The notes beneath the pieces are model-generated. The model made no database searches. It worked only from the letters and a program-made list of their open reading frames with translations, and was not told the DNA's origin. Positions 6,203 to 7,420 of a stretch of 7,420 nucleotides of DNA are shown one piece after another. How positions within the stretch are numbered: position 1 is the first letter of the stretch; each line of letters begins with the position of its first letter. The stretch comes from Bifidobacteriaceae bacterium. Its GTDB lineage: Bacteria > Actinomycetota > Actinomycetes > Actinomycetales > WQXJ01. A program made the translations under genes and the position numbers. The stretch spans positions 1 through 7,420 of the forward strand of contig JAISIU010000216.1 of NCBI GenBank assembly GCA_031261885.1. Reading direction: 5' to 3'.

Positions 6203-6456
6203 GCCGGTGTCGCCTTTCTCTCGCGCGGGAACCCGCAAACGGCTAGTACGGCCTTCACGCTACCGCAAACCCCCACCGCTCCGTGCGCACCACCCGCTAA
6301 AACCCAGCTCAAGCCCCACACTGCGACCGCAACGCCTTGTTGCCGCCCCACCCGAACAAGGGGTCTTGGACTTCCATCAGCCCCGCCTGTGTCTCAACTC
6401 CGGCCGCTGGCCTGGCACGCTAGCCGGGCCGCACAAGGCCGCATACACTGGCGTAC
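6203..6456. other. Divergent intergenic region between DLW gene and toxin-antitoxin module
   Basis: These 254 bp separate two divergently transcribed units, so they should carry both promoters. On the minus strand the DLW ribosome binding site and a weak TAGCGT -10-like element (6257-6262) are seen. On the plus strand TACACT (6444-6449) precedes the antitoxin. A plus-strand open frame crossing the region (6156-6569) has no ribosome binding site, is rich in Arg/Pro and overlaps the antitoxin in another frame, so it is not called. No repeat or RNA gene was recognised here. Confidence 0.5.
6444..6449 (+). promoter_or_regulatory. Candidate -10 element for a leaderless antitoxin mRNA
   Basis: TACACT fits the actinobacterial -10 pattern TAnnnT and ends 7 nt before the ATG at 6457, so the predicted transcription start is at or next to the A of the start codon. 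No Shine-Dalgarno sequence precedes the ATG, which agrees with leaderless translation. No good -35 hexamer is visible at 17 bp spacing. Confidence 0.5.
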
Positions 6457-6669
6457 ATGACGCCACGCCAACAGGCCGCCTACGCCGCACCCGACGCTGC
6501 ACGTCGGCGCGCGCTGCCCGACGTTCCGGCCAGTGTCTCCCCCCGCTATGGCATCGCAGAATTGCGTGACCTTCTCAAGCGCCGCGACGCCCAGTTCGAC
6601 AACGGCACCGCCGACGACCTCCCCGTGGCCGAGGCCATGGCCCAAGTCCGGGCCGCCCTCCATCGGTGA
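6457..6669 (+). CDS. Putative antitoxin of a type II toxin-antitoxin module
   Basis: This encodes 70 residues, ATG at 6457 and TGA at 6667-6669, and precedes a RelE/ParE-like toxin with a 4-base GTGA overlap. That is the usual antitoxin-first layout. The N-terminus is Ala/Arg-rich (residues 1-25). The part IAELRDLLKRRDAQF (33-47) is a likely helix, and the C-terminus (GTADDLPVAEAMAQVRAALH, 50-69) resembles the toxin-wrapping tails of ParD/RelB-like antitoxins. A clear ribbon-helix-helix or Phd-type DNA-binding domain is not obvious, so autoregulation may work differently or by a diverged fold. Assignment rests mainly on position, size and the toxin partner. The opposite orientation to surrounding housekeeping genes suggests later insertion. 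Confidence 0.75.
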   Translation: MTPRQQAAYAAPDAARRRALPDVPASVSPRYGIAELRDLLKRRDAQFDNGTADDLPVAEAMAQVRAALHR

Positions 6670-6983
6670 AGTACAAGGTCCGCGTCCCGCGCGAAGTGCG
6701 GGACGAACTAATCGACGCTGCCACCTACTACATCGAACACGACGCCCCCGACGCCGCCGAACGGCTCACCGAGCGCACCGAGGCGACATGGCAGTCCCTC
6801 GACACCATGCCCGGAGCGCACCGCCTAGACCAACGCACCGGCTTCCGGTTCGCCAAAGTCACAGGATTCCCCTACCTCACATGGTTCAACATCGTCGGCA
6901 ACACGGTCCGCGTACTCGCCCTCGCCCACACCGCCCGGTCAACCACCACCGTGCTCAACCTCATACACGGCACGGGTAACTAG
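6666..6983 (+). CDS. RelE/ParE family toxin
   Basis: This encodes 105 residues, GTG at 6666 and TAG at 6981-6983. The start codon overlaps the antitoxin stop (GTGA), indicating translational coupling; no separate ribosome binding site is seen. The fold signature of the family is present: two N-terminal helices (VRDELIDAATYYIEHDAPDA, 11-30, then AERLTERTEATWQSL, 31-45), the proline turn MPGAHR (48-53), then strands with GFRFAKV (59-65), YLTWFNI (70-76) and VRVLALAHTAR (81-91). The last motif matches the ParE-type C-terminal I/L-x-H-x-x-R pattern (H88, R91). RelE members cut mRNA on the ribosome and ParE members poison gyrase. The pattern here is closer to ParE, but the target cannot be decided from sequence. 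Length is normal for an intact toxin. Confidence 0.87.
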   Translation: MKYKVRVPREVRDELIDAATYYIEHDAPDAAERLTERTEATWQSLDTMPGAHRLDQRTGFRFAKVTGFPYLTWFNIVGNTVRVLALAHTARSTTTVLNLIHGTGN

Positions 6984-7091
6984 ACACTGCCCGGGCGCAC
7001 CGCCGGTACGTGTCAGGGCCGCAGAACCGGCATCGGAACCGCGAAAAACTGCCTGAGTTAGGGCACGTGGAGGGCACGACGGAGAGGAGGT

Positions 7092-7109
7092 CCGGGGGCT
7101 CGCCCCCGG
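7092..7109. repeat. GC-rich palindromic hairpin 1
   Basis: CCGGGGGC (7092-7099) and GCCCCCGG (7102-7109) are perfect reverse complements around TC. It is followed 7 bp later by a near-identical palindrome. Elements of the form GGGGGCTxGCCCCC are widespread in intergenic regions of high-GC actinobacteria. It might end toxin transcription, but it lies 109 bp past the stop and lacks a T-run. Confidence 0.7.
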
Positions 7110-7116
7110 CCGGGGC

Positions 7117-7135
7117 GCGGGGGCTCGGCCCCCGC
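7117..7135. repeat. GC-rich palindromic hairpin 2
   Basis: GCGGGGGC (7117-7124) and GCCCCCGC (7128-7135) are perfect reverse complements around TCG. Its core GGGGGCTCG is shared with the palindrome at 7092-7109, so the two look like related copies. It ends 2 bp before the first structured repeat copy. Confidence 0.7.
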
Positions 7136-7137
7136 AC

Positions 7138-7190
7138 AAGCACCGCGGACCAAGGTCCGGATAGCGAACGCGAGACGGGCACACGTCTCG
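7138..7190. repeat. Structured repeat, copy A
   Basis: The unit starts AAGCACCGCGGAC, carries a small hairpin CGGACC-AA-GGTCCG (7146-7159) and then CGAGACG (7171-7177) facing CGTCTCG (7184-7190) over a 6-nt loop. It matches copy B, 141 bp downstream, in its first 13 bases, in GGTCCGGAT and in AACGCGAGACGG, while the loops differ. No tRNA sequence flanks this copy. Confidence 0.75.
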
Positions 7191-7278
7191 GTCTTGGAGG
7201 TCGGGACTGCCTTACGTGGGAGGGTGATCGCCGGTCGCGCCGTGTTGACGGAGCGTAGCGGAGGAAACGCGGCCAGAT

Positions 7279-7340
7279 AAGCACCGCGGACACTGGTCCG
7301 GATCGCAGAACGCGAGACGGACACACCCGTCCGTCTCGCG
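7279..7340. repeat. Structured repeat, copy B
   Basis: The unit starts AAGCACCGCGGAC (7279-7291). It has the small hairpin CGGAC-ACTG-GTCCG (7287-7300) and ends with a 12-bp hairpin (7311-7340) that touches the tRNA-Ile 3' end. Compared with copy A, the stems are kept and the loops have changed. Confidence 0.75.
7311..7340 (-). terminator. Hairpin directly downstream of tRNA-Ile, candidate terminator
   Basis: CGCGAGACGGAC (7311-7322) and GTCCGTCTCGCG (7329-7340) form a perfect 12-bp stem with a 6-nt loop. On the minus strand the stem begins at the base immediately after the tRNA-Ile discriminator. Only TTCTGCGATCC follows it, so there is no T-run. It may end the upstream transcript from the gyrA side, or mark the boundary for tRNA 3' processing. 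Confidence 0.6.
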
Positions 7341-7414
7341 TGGGCCTAGCAGGACTTGAACCTGCGACCTCTTCCTTATCAGGGAAGCGCTCTAACCGCC
7401 TGAGCTACAGGCCC
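7341..7414 (-). tRNA. ileT: tRNA-Ile(GAU)
   Basis: The 74-nt gene folds as a full cloverleaf. The acceptor stem is GGGCCTG/TAGGCCC with a terminal G-U pair. The D stem is GCTC/GAGC. The anticodon stem is CTTCC/GGAAG with loop CTGATAA, giving anticodon GAT. The T stem is GCAGG/CCTGC with loop TTCAAGT, and the discriminator base is A. CCA is not encoded. Its promoter would lie beyond the right edge. In related genomes tRNA-Ile and tRNA-Ala lie close together; here about 1.3 kb with a toxin-antitoxin pair and repeats separates them. Confidence 0.97.
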
Positions 7415-7420
7415 GCGTGC

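Larger units (their letters stand above)
6984..7340. other. Structured non-coding region between toxin gene and tRNA-Ile
   Basis: No convincing gene is visible on either strand: the open frames are short, mutually overlapping and compositionally biased. The content is a GCCCGGGC palindrome (6989-6996) just after the toxin stop, two adjacent GC-rich hairpins (7092-7135) and two copies of a structured repeat (7138-7190 and 7279-7340). It may be a remnant of the event that brought in the toxin-antitoxin pair, or an accumulation of extragenic palindromic repeats. Confidence 0.6.

Noticed and set aside
6156..6569. Plus-strand frame of 137 codons crossing the intergenic region and the antitoxin
   Set aside because: It overlaps the DLW gene and antitoxin in the wrong frames, lacks a ribosome binding site and shows no domain.
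6961..7326. Several overlapping minus- and plus-strand frames between the toxin gene and tRNA-Ile
   Set aside because: They consist of translated palindromes and repeat copies, have no conserved motifs and no supported starts.
7138..7340. CRISPR array
   Set aside because: There are only two imperfect copies with non-matching spacing and internal hairpins of unequal length, and no cas gene.
5938..7414. Integrated genomic island using tRNA-Ala or tRNA-Ile as attachment site
   Set aside because: No second copy of either tRNA 3' end and no integrase gene is present in the window. The repeats at 7138-7340 do not resemble tRNA segments.

Overview
The window is high-GC DNA from an actinobacterium. 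The evidence is strongly G/C-biased third codon positions, two tRNA genes without encoded CCA ends, a candidate leaderless promoter, and a conserved actinobacterial gene neighbourhood. On the minus strand, read from right to left, this neighbourhood is tRNA-Ile(GAU), a 40-residue DLW-motif protein, tRNA-Ala(UGC), a DUF5324-like membrane-anchored protein, an O6-alkylguanine-DNA alkyltransferase, a cytoplasmic cyclophilin and a zinc-ribbon rhomboid protease. From family knowledge, tRNA-Ile, tRNA-Ala, ppiA and a rhomboid gene lie just downstream of gyrA, near the chromosomal origin, in many actinobacteria (e.g. Mycobacterium). gyrA would therefore be expected just beyond the right edge; the genus cannot be fixed from this window.

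Layout. Positions 1-2700 (+) hold the 3' part of a large two-domain enzyme: a GT2 glycosyltransferase fused to a CDP-glycerol:glycerophosphotransferase-like domain, typical of anionic cell-wall or surface-polymer synthesis. Positions 2701-3035 are a convergent non-coding region with a cluster of DnaA boxes (two perfect TTATCCACA, three one-mismatch copies), an AT-rich patch and hairpins. Positions 3036-5887 (-) hold four genes: DUF5324-like, ogt, ppiA, rhomboid. The first three are spaced 2 and 4 nt apart and look translationally coupled; the rhomboid gene follows after 89 nt with its own good ribosome binding site. Positions 5938-6202 (-) hold tRNA-Ala and the DLW-type mini-protein, separated by a strong hairpin that abuts the tRNA. 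Positions 6457-6983 (+) carry a two-gene toxin-antitoxin module (RelE/ParE-like toxin) on the opposite strand, inserted in the housekeeping block. Positions 6984-7340 have no convincing gene but are rich in structure: two adjacent GC-rich hairpins and two diverged copies of a 55-60 bp structured repeat, the second ending in a perfect 12-bp hairpin that touches the 3' end of tRNA-Ile (7341-7414).

The most interesting signals are the DnaA-box cluster away from the expected dnaA locus, which could be an origin component or a DnaA-titrating or reactivating site, and the toxin-antitoxin module with its structured repeats between tRNA-Ile and the DLW gene. No CRISPR array, transposase, integrase or complete mobile element is visible.
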